Shown piece after piece: positions 31,654 to 33,708 of a DNA stretch of 33,708 bases; position 1 is the first letter of the stretch, and each line of letters starts with the position of its first letter. Under the pieces are notes generated by a model that was not told the origin of the DNA, made no database searches, and saw only the letters and a list, made by a program, of their open reading frames with translations. The DNA lies in the NCBI GenBank assembly GCA_900554715.1, contig USIN01000001.1, forward strand, positions 1-33,708, given 5' to 3'. The stretch is from an uncultured Bacteroidales bacterium (GTDB lineage Bacteria > Bacteroidota > Bacteroidia > Bacteroidales > Muribaculaceae). The position numbers were made by a program, and so were the translations under genes.

Positions 31654-33609
31654 ATGAAACACTTTTACACGAGCTTTATGCTACTTTTTGCCGCGCTTTT
31701 CTGCTCGGCACAGGTTGTGACTGACCGTCCTGAGGGTACGATGAAGTACTATCAGCGCACGGGCGGTCTCACTTATCTCAATGACGGCCAGCAGCTGCAT
31801 CTCCAGAATCAGTCGGGCTTCACCGAAATCGTCTACTCGGCCGACGGCACCAAGGCGTGGGTGAAGAATCCGGTCGCGGGCTTCTTTCCCGAAGACAGCG
31901 AAGAATGCGCCTGGGTCGAAGGCCGTCTGACCGACAACGGGTCGACAATCGAAGTGCCTGTAGGCCAGAAGGTATATTTCGGAGCCGAACAGAACGACTA
32001 TGTCGAAATCGCTATCGTCGACCGCGACAAGTCGTCGCACACGACCAATTTCATCTATAACGCGACCGAGGCTGCCGTCATCTATAAGATCGAGGGCGAC
32101 AAGGTCAGCGTCACCGGCACTTCGCGCGACCGCCTTCTCGGTCTGGTATGGTCGTCAGACCGTTCGTGGCTCGGATTCGGCGACTATGAGAGCGTCTATA
32201 CGATCTATGACCTGCCCGAGCCTGTCACTCCGCCGGCCGGCATGACTGTCAAGACTTATCCGCTGAGCGCCATCGAGTATATGAACGAGCAGGATGCCGT
32301 CTACTCGACCGAAGTCAATGTCGGCTTTGACGGCGACGACGTTTATATCCAGGGCTTTGACAAATTTATCCCGATGGCGTGGCTCAAAGGGCGCCTCAAC
32401 GGATCGCGCGTCACGTTCGACGTGCAGTATATCGGCACAGACCCTGCCGACCGCCGCCACTTCCTGGCCGGCTGGAAGGGGGGTGCCGTGGGCCCGGTAG
32501 AGATAAACTACTATAAGGACCTCGACGCTTTTGAAAGCACGTCGCCGGTGATGATCAACTCTAACCCGACGATGCACAACTATTATGCCTACTACCGCAG
32601 CATGTATATCGGCGAGCGCCCCGACCCGATCGAGCTGCCTGCCGGCGCCAACCCCGTGCGCATGGTGCTGAAAGGCAAAATCGATGATACGGGCCTGACC
32701 GCCCGCGACTTTACGCGCGTCGTCAAGCTCGCCAACGTGGGCGACAAGGTCTATATCCAGGGCCTAAGCACCGACGTTCCCGAAGGCTGGGCGATGGGTA
32801 CTCTCGCCGACGGCAAGCTGACGATACCCCGCGGCCAGTTTATGGGCTTCGGCGAGCAGGCGGCGATCTATCTCCACGGCGCCGACGCCAAGACGGGCGA
32901 GTTCCGCGACATCGTCTTCGACTATGACGAGGCTGCCAACACGTATATCCACAACCATATACTCTATGAGTGCACGGCCCGCGAACCCCGCACATATACA
33001 TGGCAGTATCTCCCCGGTCTGACAATCTACTATGATCCCAACGCCCCGACAGGCGCCGACCCCGACGACCTTCCCGCAACCGACTATATCTTCAAGGCCC
33101 AGTGTATGTCTAAGATAGCTGCGCTGACAGGCACGAGCGCCGAGCTGAAGGTCAAGATAGCCGTCGACGGCAATCTGGTGTATATCAAAGGTCTGTCGCC
33201 CGAGACTCCCGACGCGTGGATCAAAGGCGAGATGTTTGACAACACCGTCACTTTCGCATCGCCCCAGCTCCTGGGCGACAACGGCTCGTATAACATCTAC
33301 TTCAGCGGCTACGATATGCTCGCCTATGCGCTGAACGACTGGACTCTGACGTATAATCCGGCCGACGGGTCTTACAAGACTTCGGCCCACGCTGTCATCA
33401 ACCGTTCGGTCGACCGTGTCAACTATGACATCTGGTATTATAATATGTCGTTTGTCAAAGATCCGGCGGGCGTGGCCGACATCGCTGTCGATAACGCCGG
33501 TGGCGAGGCTGTCTACTATAACCTCCAGGGTGTCCGTGTCGACAATCCCGACCGCGGCGTCTATGTCAAGGTTGCCAACGGCAAAGCTGAGAAAGTCCTG
33601 GTTAAATGA
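31654..33609 (+). CDS. Secreted protein with four internal repeats and C-terminal sorting-like tail
   Basis: A 651-aa exported protein with a signal peptide (residues 1-19, FMLLFAALFCSA). It holds four related modules. The last three share VYIxG(L/F)...(P)xxW(L/M/I)KGxLxxxxVTF...Q.(L/M)G at about 230-261 (VYIQGFDKFIPMAWLKGRL), 366-398 (VYIQGLSTDVPEGWAMGTL) and 509-541 (VYIKGLSPETPDAWIKGEM); the first, near 58-110 (AWVEGRLTDNGSTIEVPVGQKVYFG), is more diverged. The last 45 residues (VADIAVDNAGGEAVYYNLQGVRVDNPDRGVYVKVANGKAEKVLVK) match the short C-terminal tail YYNLQGxRVxNPxxGxY common on secreted proteins of Prevotella and Muribaculaceae, a plausible type IX or surface-sorting signal. Function unknown; surface binding is a guess. 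Confidence 0.82.
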   Translation: MKHFYTSFMLLFAALFCSAQVVTDRPEGTMKYYQRTGGLTYLNDGQQLHLQNQSGFTEIVYSADGTKAWVKNPVAGFFPEDSEECAWVEGRLTDNGSTIEVPVGQKVYFGAEQNDYVEIAIVDRDKSSHTTNFIYNATEAAVIYKIEGDKVSVTGTSRDRLLGLVWSSDRSWLGFGDYESVYTIYDLPEPVTPPAGMTVKTYPLSAIEYMNEQDAVYSTEVNVGFDGDDVYIQGFDKFIPMAWLKGRLNGSRVTFDVQYIGTDPADRRHFLAGWKGGAVGPVEINYYKDLDAFESTSPVMINSNPTMHNYYAYYRSMYIGERPDPIELPAGANPVRMVLKGKIDDTGLTARDFTRVVKLANVGDKVYIQGLSTDVPEGWAMGTLADGKLTIPRGQFMGFGEQAAIYLHGADAKTGEFRDIVFDYDEAANTYIHNHILYECTAREPRTYTWQYLPGLTIYYDPNAPTGADPDDLPATDYIFKAQCMSKIAALTGTSAELKVKIAVDGNLVYIKGLSPETPDAWIKGEMFDNTVTFASPQLLGDNGSYNIYFSGYDMLAYALNDWTLTYNPADGSYKTSAHAVINRSVDRVNYDIWYYNMSFVKDPAGVADIAVDNAGGEAVYYNLQGVRVDNPDRGVYVKVANGKAEKVLVK

Positions 33610-33610
33610 T

Positions 33611-33680
33611 GCACAATGCATAATGCACAATCGGATGATTAAGAACATAAGATCATAAGGACATAAGAACAAAAGAATAG
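33611..33680. repeat. Heptamer then octamer tandem repeats
   Basis: Directly after the 651-aa stop: heptamer-type ATGCACAATGCATAATGCAC, then five octamer units from about 33636 (AAGAACAT AAGATCAT AAGGACAT AAGAACAA AAGAATAG). Same two families in the same order as elsewhere. Confidence 0.75.
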
Positions 33681-33708
33681 TTTTAAACAAGAATAAGGCC
33701 ATAGGGGC

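Overview
This 33.7 kb window looks like a chromosome segment of a GC-rich gut Bacteroidales bacterium, most likely Muribaculaceae-like. The pointers are Bacteroidetes-only families (DUF4271, DUF4254), two type IX secretion (PorU-like) C25 peptidases, lipoproteins, TAnnTTTG -7 promoter boxes instead of sigma70 boxes, and tight ATGA-overlapping operons. The family assignment is inference from motifs; no database was searched.

Layout. (1) 1-3218, plus strand: the 3' end of aroQ, then a translationally coupled trio of exported proteins: an esterase, an endonuclease-I-fold protein that has lost its catalytic residues, and an Ig-like lipoprotein. (2) 3215-6678, minus strand: the conserved Bacteroidetes cluster LOG - DUF4271 - hemD - rnpA - yidD - tatD, read from right to left. 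(3) 6792-14274, plus strand: a long housekeeping and surface-glycan operon (DUF4254, GT9 glycosyltransferase, ruvB, flippase, GT4 glycosyltransferase, SpoU methyltransferase, S66 LD-carboxypeptidase, Rossmann-like protein). (4) 14275-16116: hairpin-rich intergenic DNA interrupted by a complete IS4-family element with 33-bp perfect inverted repeats, then tRNA-Gln. (5) 16235-25114, minus strand: membrane-anchored GH25 lysozyme, canonical PorU, Rex, a degenerate FAH-like protein, and a second PorU-like C25 peptidase. (6) 25189-31363: an accessory block with an apparently complete phage-type terminase large subunit and an 843-aa protein, both minus strand, separated by an AT-rich lipoprotein gene on the plus strand. 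(7) 31654-33609: a secreted repeat protein.

The most interesting signals are these. The terminase gene and the 843-aa gene have the same upstream module: a 28-bp palindrome, exactly 25 bp, then a TAACTTTGCA box. This suggests one shared regulator for two phage-like genes that lack the rest of a phage. Two co-occurring families of short tandem repeats (7-bp and 8-bp periods) fill the spacers, and one supplies the C-terminal residues and stop codon of the 843-aa protein. Two PorU-type peptidases flank rex. Three proteins keep an enzyme fold but appear to have lost catalytic residues. Several genes have -7 boxes only 5-9 nt from their start codon, implying leaderless or almost leaderless mRNAs.
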